This document shows positions 41,753 through 54,700 of a stretch of 64,000 nt of DNA, one piece after another. The DNA lies in assembly GCF_000189635.1 (NCBI RefSeq), contig NW_002476361.1:310001-374000 (forward strand), given 5' to 3'. Source of the stretch: Tetrahymena thermophila SB210 (taxonomy: Eukaryota; Ciliophora; Oligohymenophorea; Hymenostomatida; Tetrahymenidae). The stretch's first letter is position 1, and each line of letters begins with the position of its first letter. The notes under the pieces are model-generated. The model saw only the letters and a program-made list of their open reading frames with translations. It did not search any database and was not told the DNA's origin. The position numbers and the translations under genes were made by a program.

Positions 41753-44378
41753 TCAAAAGCTAGTTATTTAGTAAAATGTAACTAATCTTTTTGACTTTGT
41801 AAGTTTCCTGATTAGTTTGTAGATCTAATTTAAATCAATAAAATTGCTCCTAGTTTATTTTTAATATGTGGAAAAAATATATAATTAATATTTGTGTCTA
41901 ATTAGGCAAGTTACTTAATGTTCAAATCTAAATTGTGTATGTGTCCTATTTTATTGATACTTTAAATAAGATTCTAAGCACCTTCTAATTATATCTTATT
42001 TTACCTTTTTGCAATTAGATAAGATAAATTTGATTTTTATGATGATATTTAAATGCATATTACCCAAAGTCAAGATAAAGATTTTTAAGATTTTTTGTAT
42101 TGGATATTTCTTTACTCAAAGTATTTATTGATTCATTTCCTAGCATGTTATTACTTTATAAAATTTGATAGAGTTTAATTATTTTTATTATAAAAAATCA
42201 ATTTATTTACTTAAATTTTAATGTTAAAGTTTTTAAGTTCTTGATTTTAGAGATCTATGAAAAGAATGAAGAAGCAGTTTGATCGCTTATATTGTTTTCA
42301 CTAATGATTTTAAAAATTACATAAATTTATTTTATTATTTAATTGTTTACTTTATTTTTATTGATAAGAAAGTTAAGTTTTATAGCATAGTAATTGATTA
42401 AATTAGTTTATGAGCACCGTTTGGTTAAATTGAATTTAAATTAGAATTTATCTAATTGCTAAAATTTAATGATAGATTTTGCAATCTTTTACAGCTTGAC
42501 AAAGCTGCAAAGTACTAAATGCCTTAATTTCCAATTTTATTAACTCTATATTTAGTAAAATGAAATTAATTTAGATAGAAAATATAAATTAACTAATAGG
42601 ATACGATAAATCTAAATCCAAAGTATGTAGCAATATACATTATTTTATTCCTTCAGCAAATTTCTAAATTCCATCAGAATATATGTTGTAATTGCTTGTT
42701 AATTTTAAACTATTTTTATTAATTATTTATTCAAATATTTTACCAAAGACTCAGTTTTAATTCAGAGACTAGTTTAATTTATCCTATACTCTACATCAAT
42801 TAACCACTTCCTTCATTTTCTTATTAACTTTAGCTTAAAATTTTAGATATCAATAAATGATTTTTTAATTTTTAAAAAAGGTCTATTTACTTGACGAATA
42901 ACTAAACTGTAGAAATTCTTTAGCATTTTTAAAGCTTTACAAAAAATTTAGTCATTCCCTCATCTGTTAGTTTATTGTTTCTATGTTATTTTCATTTCAT
43001 AAAAATTATTTTAATAAAATTTTATTGGGGGTCTCATTTGAAAAAAATATTTTCTCTTTATTATTTTAAAAAATTTTAAGATTAGGGAATAAATTTAATT
43101 GGAATCAAAGTGAAATGAGATCATCCCCTCATATTAATTTTTTATTTAGTTTACATTAAGTTGATTTATAAAGTTTTAATTTAAGAGATATTTGATATTC
43201 CTTTAGCTATTTGCAAAGCTCCTTTATCTTGTATGTGATTTTCGCTTTATTAATTAAATCAAAATAAATTTATTAAATATCTCACTTAACAATTAGTAAG
43301 TACCTTAATTCAATATTTAATAATTAGAGATTTTTCAGCTTAGAAATTCCTTAACCTAATCCTACTGCACCATCAACACGAAGCCTATTTTCGCTATTTT
43401 GTGATAAAATAATTAATTAAATATTTATTAATTAAAAACGAATATTTTTTACTTCAAATTTAATCTTAGAGATTACAATTTTTTACTTGTAGTGAGTGCA
43501 TTTACTAACTTTTAAGGACCTTCATGATGGAATATTGTAGTATTACTTTGAAAAAGTGTAGTAAGATGATGAAATATATAAATTAAAAATACGATAAGTT
43601 AATAGAAACATCCTTGAGACAATTTAATTTTTGTAAGGCTTCTCCCAAATAATAGGCTGCTTCTCCTTTTACACTGTTTTGGCTAACAATTATTTGTAAA
43701 TAGAATATAGAATAATAGTTATCAAAATTTAATTACCTCAAATTTATGGACAATATATTTATTTTTTTGCAACATGAAATGGCAAAGCTAAAATCTGGTA
43801 TAGATTTAACAGTAAGATTGTTTTATCTATATTTATGAATTAAAATGGACATCATTAAGTCAATATTTAATTGTTAAGTGAAAATAATCACGTTAGATCT
43901 ATGTATAATTCAGTTAAGTCTCTATAAATTTATAATCCTAGACTTAAGCTATCTAGTCCTAAATCTCCTAGGTTATGCAATCTATTTTTATAGTTTAAGT
44001 TGGATTTTTCTCATCTAATTAGTTAAATTTACTTCAAATTTAAAGTTAATATCCTTAGCTAGGAGCATTTACCTAATCCTAAGCTAAGCATTGCGAGCTC
44101 GTGTAATCCAAAACTTGATCTAGTTTAATAATTATAAAAAAGATTATCTAGAGGATAAAAATGAGTCATTCAATAGTCAAATAAATAAACAATTTTTACT
44201 TAGGATCAACTAATACTTTGTTTATAATAGAGAAGTCATATTAATTTATCTTTTGATATGAAATACTATTAGTTTTTTTTTAATTTTTCATTAGATAATT
44301 TACTTCATTTAAGCTTTTAATAGTAGCACTTTTGGAATCTAGAACTTTAGATTTCTTACTATTATGTTTATTTCCCAT
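41753..44378 (-). CDS. Leucine-rich-repeat protein, 541 aa, 16 exons
   Basis: Reads leftward from ATG at 44378, with an in-frame TGA just upstream. Exons (high to low): 44378-44200, 44119-44033, 43981-43892, 43826-43737, 43682-43593, 43545-43453, 43384-43304, 43244-43155, 42980-42891, 42827-42744, 42694-42605, 42545-42351, 42300-42211, 42153-42064, 42004-41915, 41849-41753. The sum is 1,626 nt and all 15 introns (47-174 nt) are phase 2. The N-terminus (MGNKHNSKKS) fits an N-myristoylation signal. Exons 2-16 encode about 16 LRR units of 27-31 residues with the theme L-x-L-x-(L/F)-(S/T)-x-N-x-I-x(3)-G(A)-x2-L, for example ENHIQDKGALQIAKGIS and NKIGNQGIQYFAALSSC. Exon 12 holds two units. LRRs normally form a protein-binding solenoid, so a lipid-anchored scaffold is plausible. 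No kinase or F-box domain is present. Confidence 0.85.
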
Positions 44379-45134
44379 TCAAAAAAATATCCAACTTTTT
44401 GATTAATTTACTTTTAAATATAAAAAAATTGAAATTTTTACAACAATGAGCTAATTTAAATATAACTCGATTCTATCTTTTGTTTTTTATCAACACTATT
44501 TGCAAAAACATTGCAGAAATATTTTTTCTTTTTCTTTTTTGTATAAAATCTAATCAATATTTAAAGAAAAAGAAGTAAAAAAGAATATTTATTATTCTTT
44601 TTTTATTTATAAATCTCCAGTTTATAATTCTACCTTACTAATCTTTATAGTAAAATAAGTAATTCCAATATACTAAATATTATGTATGATATTTTGATAT
44701 AGAAGAATCTTAATTTTGATTAAAAATAAAAACTCCATATTTATAGCATGATTTAATAAATGATTAAATTTGTTTGTTTACAACATTTACAAAGCTAAAT
44801 TTACTTCAAATTTTTTCTAGTTAATTCATTATTATAATTTAATTATACCGAAAAGAATCATATTATCTTGAGCCATTTTTTTTTTTCTCCTTTAAAAATT
44901 AAATATAATAAAAGATTTAATAAAAAATAAATAATTTTACAATGTAAATCTTTTTCTAGTGTAACTATTGTATTTTTTATTTAGTATTTATGTAAAACAT
45001 ATTTGTTAAAATAATAATGTAATAAAAATATTTTCTTTAAAAATAAAATACATCATATATTTATTTTTTAATTTACTACAAATAAAAATAATTAAAATTA
45101 ATAAAATATTTAAACACTCTTTTATGTTTAATTT
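44379..45134. other. Region between two minus-strand genes
   Basis: 756 bp, AT-rich, with runs such as tttttctttttcttttttg. It should hold the promoter of the LRR gene and the 3' flank of the gene to its right. No motif is identifiable. Confidence 0.5.
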
Positions 45135-47010
45135 CAATTTAAATTATTTCTTCCATTTTTGTATAAATTATTCTTTTTAAATTATTTCAGCTTCACTTTT
45201 TTAGTCCTAAATATCACTTCTTTTGGTTGCATTGGTGAATTGTTTGGATAAGTAAATTCATATTCGTAGCTGCTAAATATCAAATACTTTTTTATCTAAT
45301 TTTTATTAAGATAAAAAAGTAGTAGAAGTAATTTTTAAAAATTCAAAACAATAAAATGATCAAATTAATCAATTATTGCAGCATCTATTTTCTGGATTCT
45401 GCTATTATCGCTTATTTTGCATATGTTCTTAATACTAATAATATTTTCTTCATTTTATCTTAAGGTTTATATCAGAGAGTTCAAAAAATATCTATAGTTA
45501 AATTATTCAAACTTAATCTAGTAGGATATAAATCTGAATTCTCTACTAATTACCATTATTAAATAATGTATTTATAGCCATCCACCTCTTGAAAAGTGAA
45601 GAAAACTCCTTTAGGTATCCATAAAATAAAATTTGGACAAATATTTCTTATTTTGTCATGTCTCTTCAATAGAAATAATATCTTTTAGGATTCGAAATAA
45701 TCGAGAAAAAGAGTAGATGTATTTGATAACCTGATACTTATTATTTGCTGTATCTGTAGTTAAAGTCTTGTAATCAATAAAACAATAGGTAAATCCTTCA
45801 AACAAAAAGAATTTACTATAGACGACGCAATAAGCTTCTATCTAACCATTAATAAAAAAATTTTTCTTATTTTACAAATATGTGTATAAGTTAATGAACA
45901 ATAATATTCATATTTTCAAAATTTTACAAGTAAATTTTATTAATTAATTTTATTTTCAAAAATATTAAAAATTTTTCATAAGATTTTGTAAAATAATTAT
46001 TTTTGAATAAATAAAATAAAATCTCTTATTTATTTTTAAACTATTTTATTAATATATAAATTACAATATTTTTTCAATCCTTTTAAATTTCATAAATTCA
46101 TTTAAATTATTCAATATTAATGTAAGTTACTTTTAATTAACCAGAATTTATTCTATAAATCTTCTAAAATATGTAAGGAAATATATACTTTTGGTACTCT
46201 TCAAAAAGGAGGTTCAAAAAATAACTTGAATTTCAAATTTTACTCTCCTTAAACTAACTTAAAAATAATTATGGATTAATGAATTTTTGTAAATATATAA
46301 GCATTTGCAGTATTTAGATTGTTATATATAATTATTTTTTCTATTAAGTTTAACTAGGTATACTTCTGGGTTGTTGATTCCCTTATCATCAAGTTATTTT
46401 ATTCTTCTGCAAAATCATTCTAATTACATTTTTAAACAAACAGTAGAGTGGGCAACTTTGGAGGTAATCCCTTTAGCAATTCAACTCCCTAGCAATCTAT
46501 TTGATAATGTTTAATTTGATACAAGTTTTAAGACATATTTCTTCAAACTTCTTATAGCTATTTTAGATAATTTGTTTAATTACCACTTCAATTTAAGTTT
46601 CAGTGTATATATTATACCTTCTTATCTTTATAATTATGCTTTTTGTTAACATTTACTCAAAATATTATCTGTTTTGATTCTATGCTTAATTATACTAGGT
46701 AAATTAGTTTTATTTTTTACAATAAATTTTTGTCAAAATAACCATGACACTAGTGTGACAGCTCAGAATAAAGATATGTCAAATATACCCTTTGGATAGA
46801 TCAATTTCAATTAGCAGTAACAATTTTCTCAAATTTAAAAGATATAAAACAATCTGATTAGAAGTTATTACTACTTTACCATTTTAATATTAGATGTTGG
46901 TTGAACAATTTCTTTTGATGTATCTGAGAATTTGCTTTATTCTATAGTTTTTGAAATAAGCGTTTATTTTATTGTAAAGTAAAATAGAACTTTAGTAAGA
47001 GGGATATATA
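45135..47010 (-). CDS. Probable multi-exon minus-strand gene, product unrecognised, borders uncertain
   Basis: Several strongly coding-like segments lie in order on the minus strand. One near 47010-46910 includes KINAYFKNYRIKQILRYIKR. One near 46690-46370 includes QIEVVIKQIIQNSYKKFEEI and CQRDYLQSCPLYC. One near 45845-45734 reads IEAYCVVYSKFFLFEGFTYC and onward to KYQ. A phase-0 49-nt intron (gttatc...aaaag) joins that to a segment with FILWIPKGVFFTFQEVDGYK. The last segment ends YEYEFTYPNNSP ... VKLKQFKKNN and then TGA. The remaining junctions could not be fixed, so it may be intact or carry frameshifts. The 5' end is unknown; an ATG at 47260 is one candidate. I recognise no domain. Confidence 0.45.
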
Positions 47011-47579
47011 CTAAAATAGAAAATCAATTCTAATTTTTTTACAAAGAATTAATAGATAATAAATTTCTTATTTTTTATTAAAAAAATATATAATCAAGAC
47101 AAATTATTTGATTTTATTACAATATCTATAATTTTACTAACTAATAAAAAATTATATATCCAAACATTTAAAAATTATAAACAATCTTTTATTTGTGATA
47201 AATCAAATTTCTAAGTATAAGCTTTTATTGGTGTGGAATAAATTTACAATTTATCTACATATAATAATAAAAATGATTCAAAATATATTTTACTTAAAAT
47301 GAGTAAATAATATGTATTAATTAAATGTAATTTATCAAAACTCATTTAAGTTTCCTAAATAATGAAATATTTATATAAAATTTACTTACTTTGTTCAATG
47401 AATATATTTTAGAATATAATCTTTCATATGACAAAATATAATAAATCTAAAGATAAATATAGATATTAAATTTTACAAAAATCTATTTCAATTGTTTTCT
47501 TTACAGTTATCCATGATTGAATTTATTTTTTTAAAAAATATTTTAATTAACCTAATATAATTTCTTCCTCAATTTCAAA

Positions 47580-48360
47580 TGAAATATATAGAAAAATAGG
47601 TCTTTGATCCCAAGATTTTTGGAAAAAAATTAATCATCACTCAGCCATCTCAACCCCAACCATTCTATTTGAAATTCTCTATTATGCACAATCAACACAA
47701 GACCAAAGGCCTGTAATTTATTTAAAAATCAATCCAACCCCATCGTTCATCATCCAATATTTAAACCCCATCAATCACCACCTAGCCATCTCATCATCAA
47801 TAACCACAATACAAAAATTCAATCCCTAACATCCCATAACCTTAAAAAAAAAATTCTAAAAAATTTGGTGCTAACATATTTATGCGAAATAAATTCATTG
47901 AAATAGCCCATATTTTTCTTCACACAAAAACTATTCGCATCCTATCACTCTATAACAACAAACAAAAAATAGATCAATCAGAATCCAACAATCAAAAATA
48001 GAACAGTCACAGTCCCAATCCCATCAAAGAAATATGTAAAACAATCAATTCCTAACTTTCTATTAATAGCATTTTATTTTAGAGTTGTTTAGTGCGGAGG
48101 TCCGAATGACCTATAGTATATTTGCTCACTGCTTTAGCACAAGGTAATAAGCCTAAAATCTATTAAAAATCAACTATACCAAAGTAATAATATCACAACA
48201 ATCAAAAATAAAATAATCAAAATAGAACAATCATATAACAACCATCAATTCAAAACAATTATATCCCAACCATTTTAAAACAAACCATTACAAAACCAAC
48301 AATCTCAACTCTATATGCAATATTTAAAACAAATAAAACACTATTCACTTATTTCCAATA
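47580..48360. other. C-rich, G-depleted island in AT-rich DNA
   Basis: On the + strand this stretch is rich in CA/CC/ATC words (atcaatcaccacc, ctcaaccccaacc) and almost lacks G, except in its centre (48085-48152). The bases on either side are ordinary AT-rich DNA. Because G is rare there are few TGA triplets, so long open frames here mean little. One 10-base run, aaccccaacc at 47652, resembles the ciliate telomeric unit but does not repeat. It is not explained by any gene I can model. Confidence 0.6.
48076..48159. ncRNA. Possible small structured RNA in the C-rich island (strand unknown)
   Basis: The only G-containing part of the C-rich island folds on paper. A 7-bp outer stem pairs attttag (48076-48082) with ctaaaat (48153-48159). 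Inside it are a perfect hairpin aggtc-cgaat-gacct (48098-48112) and a tgct/agca stem (48123-48139). It does not fit a tRNA on either strand, since the T-arm sequence is absent. Stems this short arise by chance, so this is only a candidate. Confidence 0.2.
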
Positions 48361-49062
48361 TTAAATAGCCTTAAGAAAGTTAAATTAAGATAATTATTCT
48401 ATTGTTACTCCATTTCTAAAAATAAATAAAAATTAAATATTCAATCTTGATTTTGGTTGGATAATAAATTAATTTACAATAGGATAATTATGGTAAATTT
48501 TCTTATTTTATCCGATCATAACTAATTAATATTTGATCGATTTTTGAAAAAAAATCTTCAGTATTTACCAACAAAAATAAATTTTAACCATATGGGAACA
48601 CCGCTGATTATATGATATATATTTTATTTTTTTATTTAAACTCTATTGTTTTAAAATTTAATTAATCCATTTAATTTTTAAAATATTTATTATTAATTTT
48701 TATGATAAATCTATTAAGATTCTTCTCATTAATTTAACATTTTTCATCAAAAATAATAATTTTTATTTTCTATGTGAAATCATCTTTTACAATAATATTC
48801 TATATTTAAAATGAAAGATCATTTATATCTTCGATATAAAATATATTTTCTTTTTAAATTATTAATTTTATAAAATATAATTTATTAATATAGTTATAAA
48901 TATTTTTATATCACTTAATGCATTTAATTTACATGATTTACTTAAGTTAAAATTTATATTTAAAATTTGAAATTTTATTTTTCAAAACTTTAATTCTTAA
49001 AATTCTTAAATTTATTCTAATTTAAGCCTGTTATCTAATTAAGCCTGAAAAAATATAGAAAA
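48361..49062. other. Gene-free AT-rich stretch
   Basis: About 700 bp with no supported gene. The composition returns to plain AT-rich sequence after the C-rich island. Confidence 0.5.
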
Positions 49063-49494
49063 ATGGAATTTTATGCATGCTAAGATTAGAGTATTTGGCT
49101 TTATGCTTTAGTAGATGCTTTAAAAGTAAAAGAATTTATTTTCAGAATTCATTATTTTAAATTAAAATTGACAAATAATTACATTATCTACCAAATGAAT
49201 ATTTAAAGTAAATAAATAGTTGAGGAAAATATTATTAATAATACATACTATTTTTGACAGATTATTAAAAGATTAATAGATGAAATAGATTCATAAAAAG
49301 ATGATATTGCATATTAATTACAATATATTATCTCTACAATTGTTAATTAAGATTATACCTTATAACATCCTTAATTCAAATCTTTAAAAATTGTTAAATC
49401 ATAAGTAAAAACATGTAACATTTATAATTAGAGCTAATATTATAAATCTTAAAGTATCTCTAAAAGTATGTAACCCTAGTCATTAATTAAATGA
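49063..49494 (+). CDS. Hypothetical 98-residue protein, two exons
   Basis: Exon 1 is 49063-49125 (MEFYACQDQSIWLYALVDAL plus K) and exon 2 is 49261-49494, with a 135-nt phase-0 GT..AG intron ending ttgacag. Exon 2 reads IIKRLIDEIDSQKDD and onward to TGA. Without the intron an in-frame TGA at the splice acceptor would truncate the product, which supports splicing. The protein is acidic then basic, Gln/Ser-rich at the end, and has two cysteines. It has no signal peptide or known motif. It sits 122 bp before the MATE gene on the same strand. Confidence 0.55.
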
Positions 49495-49616
49495 AGTATA
49501 ATAGATTTTTACAAAATCTTTTATATAATAAATAGGCCAAATCAAATTAAATTTTACTCAATATGAAAATTGAGAAACTTTATAATATTTCTAATATATT
49601 TATAAAATAAATTGTA

Positions 49617-51245
49617 ATGCAACAAGAAGAAGAGTTAAGGCAAGCTTTTTTAAAAAAAGAGATACTTATTTAAGAATTAAAAGCCGAAAATGGGAAAGAT
49701 CTTTTTTCGTTTTTAACAGAAGAAGAGCTTACAAAATAAAATGTTATATCTTAAATATGTGAATTGATAATCAATTCTTTACCTAATACGGTCTTATATC
49801 TCTCAATATTTTACTACAATTTTGTAAATATGTTTTTTGTTAAGCAGTTCGGAAACTATGAGACAATAGCTTCGTTTGGAATGGGAGTAACTTGGTTTAA
49901 CTCAACAACTCTTTGTTTTATTGTTTCTTTAGGAAATGGTTTTTTTATCTAGTCAGCCTAAGCTTTTGGAGCAAAGAATTTTTAAGTAAAAATAAATACA
50001 AATGCAAATAATTTGATATTTATTTTTTAATAAATAGCTTATGGCAGAGCTTTATTAGAAATGTTAAGCTATTTTATTCTTTTTTGGAATAATTAGCACT
50101 TTTTTTTTACTGAATACTCAATCTATTTTGATTTCATTTGGAATTTCAGAAGAAGTTTCTACAATCACTTAATAATTTTCATATTCAGCTATTCCTTCAA
50201 TCATTAGCAATATTTTGAATGAATCTACCAGGCAGCTACTAATTTCTTAAAAAATTTTCGACATACCTATGAAGGTTTAAATTTTAGTTTACTTTTTCCA
50301 CCCGATATGGTGTTACTTATTTTCAATAATGCTAGATCTTGGAATATATGGAATTGGTTTTTCAAGGGCAGTATCAGAGATGTTGGGTTTTATTTTGCTT
50401 CGTTATTAGATTAAATAAAAGCATCTATGCGATGAAGTTTGGGATATCCCTTATAGAAAATAATTCTTACTTGATAATTGGATACCTTTCTTAAAAATCT
50501 CTATACCAGTTGGAGCTCTACTTTTCTTAGAGTGGATCTTTTCCGAAATTTAGATAATATTAGTTGGCATGTTAAAAGATGATAAATAACTAGCAGGTTA
50601 GTCTTCATTTTCAAGCATAATTTTGTTTTTTGCGATGTGTCCTCTTGGATTATCATAAACTTCTAATAGCTACTTAGGTAAATACTTTTATTATAATTTA
50701 ACATGAGTAATTAATTTTTAACTTTAGGTAATGCAATAGGTTAAGGTAAAAAAAAAGTCTGCATTAATTTTAGCAAAATCACAATAGTTGCTTGTTTTGT
50801 AGAGGTGGCTTTAATGATACTTATTGGAATATTACTTCAAGACTTTTTTGCAGGTGTTTTTAGCACAGACCCTGAGATGGAATACTATTTTCGAACTGCC
50901 TATAATATGTATATTTACATGTTTATTTTAGCAGGATGTTTCTAATTTGTTTTAAGTGGGATTTTGCGTTGTTGTGAGAATTAAAATTATGCTGCTTAAA
51001 CATTTTTAATTTCTTACTACTTAATTGGGTTACCACTAGCATGCTTTCTTATTTTTAAATTTGAACTTGGTATCAAAGGTGTTTGGATTTCTTAGTCACT
51101 TTCAGCTTGGATTGTTTCAATAAGTTGTCTAATTAAATATTTAAACATGGATTGGGATGATTAGATATTAAAAGTTCAAAAGAGAGTATAATTAGAGATA
51201 AAAGAACTAGATATTGAGATGCCAAATATCATGAAATCAAATTGA
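49617..51245 (+). CDS. MATE-family multidrug/toxic-compound efflux transporter (508 aa)
   Basis: Three exons: 49617-49985, 50038-50677, 50728-51245, with introns of 52 and 50 nt; stop TGA. The product starts with a charged cytosolic stretch rich in Glu/Gln, then about 12 hydrophobic segments in two halves, the MATE/MOP-superfamily layout. Family-like marks are the N-terminal half motif region (LGNGFFIQSAQAFGAKNF), the ELYQKCQAILFFFG step into the next helix, and the second-half equivalent (GLSQTSNSYLGNAIGQGKKK). The SxxxGNxxGQG pattern matches the inverted repeat of these carriers. MATE proteins export organic cations in exchange for H+ or Na+, from the plasma membrane or a vacuole; the substrate here is unknown. 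The length is usual for eukaryotic MATEs. It shares strand with the channel genes but there is no evidence of co-regulation. Confidence 0.88.
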
Positions 51246-51764
51246 GCTTATATTTTTATTAACTAAATATTATATAAATAAAAATATTAAAAAATTAATC
51301 ATAATTATTTATTATTAATGACTTAGAGTTTATGTATAAAAAAATTATTTATGAGATATTTTGATATATTAAATAAATAGTTAGTGTAACATCAAAATAT
51401 TTTTAAATATTTTGCAAAAATTATAAAATTAATTGCTCCGAATTTAATGAAAATGAATTTAAAAAAATTTTTTAAATGTTCTCCTTAAGTTAAGTGAATA
51501 CATTATATATAATAAGTTAAATAGTTAATATTTATTAAATGGCTTTTTTTCTTGTGTAAACCTTTTAATATAAATTTGTTAATAAATCATACATAATAAT
51601 GAATCATATGTGATAAGCTTTAAAAATCAATAAACAATTTTTTCGTTGGCTTTAAAATTTATTCATATATTAATTAAAATAATTAAAACTAGATCTAATA
51701 AATTATCAAATAAATAGTATAGTGTTTAATAGTAGTAACTAAGTATAATATAAAACTCATAAAA
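51246..51764. other. Intergenic region before the first K+ channel gene
   Basis: 519 bp of AT-rich DNA without a supported gene. The presumed promoter of the first channel gene lies here, with no nameable element. Confidence 0.5.
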
Positions 51765-54700
51765 ATGCTTTAAAATTAGCACTTAAGTTATGATAATTTG
51801 ATTTCATGTCAATTGTCAAAGTCCCTTAATGATGAATGTAAAATCTTCGAAAATTCTTTAAGTTAGATTACTAGTACAACAAAGAACCCATTTATCAAAG
51901 TAAAGTAAGTTAGTGTTGTAGATATATTAAAAGGAGATGATTTAGATTCAATTTAGTCTTAAAGCAGAATCACATAAAGTAATTTGCATTAAATTAGCTA
52001 AAATTGTTTCTAATGTGAGTAAAACCATGATTTGGATTCATCTGCTTCTTAAGATTCTTAGTAATTCAGCAAAACAATTCATGAAGGAAATAGTATTTTT
52101 TACTTATTAAAATTAAATGGAAGGAAAATATATCTTTAAATATGAATAGATTATAAAATTGAAAATGATCATGAAATATAAGTAGACTTGAGTTATTCTG
52201 ATGACAACTAAAAAGAACAACAAACAAAAAACGAGTAAACTTAATTTTTATTGGTATACATATTATAGAATCAGCAGAGAGCTCAAAAAAAAAAAATAAA
52301 ATCAACTTGATGGTTTAGTAGAAGTTTTAAAGAAATATCTCTGACTAAAAATCTTATTCAAAACTAAAAAATGGTTAGAAAAAAAAGAAATTAAGAATTT
52401 TTTATTAAATTTGCAATTAAAACAAATAAGTGATTAGTTAATTCTTTAATCTGAGTTATTTTTATTTTCAAAGTATATTAAATGATAAACAAGTAGATTT
52501 TTTATGCCAAATTCTTTTTATACTGTAATAATTAATAAGTATCTATTTAAAATATTTTATATTAAAAATAAGGGGACAAAGATAAAGCTTTGCATAAACT
52601 ATACAGTAATTAGTTAAAAAGAAAAGAAAAAATAATATTGAATTAGGATACATAAATTCTAAGAATATTTGGAAAAAGAAATGGTTAGGAGTTCTCTTTT
52701 ATGTCTCAAAGTTTTTATATATAGCTAAGCAATGTCAAAAAGTTTTCAGAGCTTCTTTATTGACTTCATTCTAATTACATTTAATAGGGGATATTTCTAG
52801 TGATTTTGAGTAAAATGAATGCTATAGTAAGCCTAATATTCGTTAAATAATATCTTACTCGAAACTGAATTGTATTTCCATTAAAACATATAAAATTCTA
52901 AAGAAGAGACTTAAGAAATTTATTTCTTGCTTCTAAAACTTTTAAGTTTGGTTTTCTTTTATATATTATAAAATGATAAAGATATTTTTTAATGCTTTAC
53001 CCTTAATAAACTCTCAATCTAAATTTTATATAATGTGGGAGACGATTATATTCTTTAGCTCTTTTGTTAATTTCATATATTTACCATTTGAAATCAGCTT
53101 TGAAATTTAGAGAAGTCTCAGTTTCTCAGTTTATTTATAATTTTTATGCCCAATTATTTACACTTTGGATATCCTAATTAAAAGTAATACCTTAAATTTC
53201 CAAAAAGGAAATCATATTTAGCAACATAAGCAAATTTTAAAAGATTATTTAACTTCTTCTTTTCTATTAGATCTCATTAGTTTAATTAGCCTAAATAGCT
53301 ATCTCATTTAGTATAAAGGTTCATAACTATTATTTTTTGTCAGGATTTTTAGATCGCTCAGGATAATTGATATTATTAGAGAATATTACTTTTCAAGCAC
53401 ATTTTACTCTGGTAAAATACTTCTTACAAATTTTAATTAAATAAAAATTATAATATATAAATTAATATATATACATACATACTTTATTTAAATTATTGAC
53501 TAAATAGACAAAAATATTATGAAAAAAAATTAATTTTTAATTACAATATTTTTTGATAATTCTTTTTAAAATATCCTCTGAATTTTACTCTGATGTTAAA
53601 AAAATTATTATATTTTTTTCTATTTTGTTATTTTTCTAAACTCTACATCATTTCTTCTAATTTTTTTGCTAAATTAATACAGATAAATTTTCTACTAAAA
53701 TAATAATTATTTTAAATTACAAGCTATTAATTTTCTCTAAATTTTCTTTATCACATTTTGTTTAAACCACTCTCAATAAGATATTTATTGATTAAATATT
53801 TTATTTAACTTATTTATTAATTTAAAAAAAAAAATATTTAGGAATTATATCTCTGTTTTTGCTTTTTGCAGGATCTCTTTTTTATGGACATTTGTTTGCT
53901 TGTATTTGGTATTACGTAGGAAATTAAAGTGAATAAGGTTGGATAGCTTTTAATTAATTAGATAGAAGTGATATTTATTCTAATTATGTTTGCAGCTATT
54001 ATTATGCAGTTGTAACAATGACTACAATAGGATATGGAGACATTACTGCTAAAACAACTGGGGAAAGATCTGTAATGATTTTTTTGGCATTACTGTCTTG
54101 TGGAATTTTCGGTTTTACTATTAATTCAATAGGTAAAATTATAACAAAAACATTATCAATAGGCTAAACATTAATAATTATTTTAGGTAATATACTTTCA
54201 GATTTCAAATAAAAGAGTGACACTTACCTCACAGAATTAGGAAAGCTCAATAAATATCTAAGTTTCTATCAGGTATCATCAGAAGTTCAAATAAATGCAA
54301 GGAAATATTTAAAGTTCATTCATCAAGAAAAACACAATAATTAACTATCAAGTTTTTAGTCTTTAAATAATTTGTCTGGTGATTTGTAGAATTAAATAAA
54401 AATGGAGGTTATTTCTAAATAATTAAAATAAATACAGCTTTTTAGAAATATTTTAAAAGAAGAAATTATTCTACAACTTTCTCTTTAAGTTTAAGAGAAT
54501 ATTTATTAACCAGAATAAATCATTTTAGGATAAAATGAAGTAAAAGAACCAACAATATACATTATAAATCATGGTAGAGTGCTTAAATATTCTTAATACG
54601 ACCTAGCATCCAAAGAAAATTCAATAGTAGTAAATAACTTTAAAAATTTAAATTAAAGTTGCTGTTAATTTATTTAAATTCAATAGGAATTAAAGGAAAA

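Noticed and set aside
44055-44090. Imperfect hairpin (cttagctagga / tcctaagctaag)
   Set aside because: It lies inside LRR exon 2 and is explained by repeated Leu/Gly/Ser codons.
42545-44378. Initial impression of a decayed LRR pseudogene with several TGA stops
   Set aside because: All the TGA triplets fall in introns once splice sites are placed; the spliced reading frame is complete.
45481-45849. Complete ATG-to-TGA 122-codon frame on the minus strand
   Set aside because: Its first half overlaps another minus-strand frame with better codon pattern, and a 49-nt phase-0 intron joins that frame to the second half of this one. It is treated as part of the uncertain gene instead.
46230-46904. 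225-codon open frame on the + strand that reads like a multi-pass membrane protein
   Set aside because: The opposite strand over the same bases gives more charged, protein-like segments that line up with neighbouring exons. With TGA as the only stop, long open frames in AT-rich DNA are weak evidence.
47652-47661. aaccccaacc, similar to ciliate telomeric repeats
   Set aside because: Only about one and a half units, with no array. It fits the local C-rich composition.
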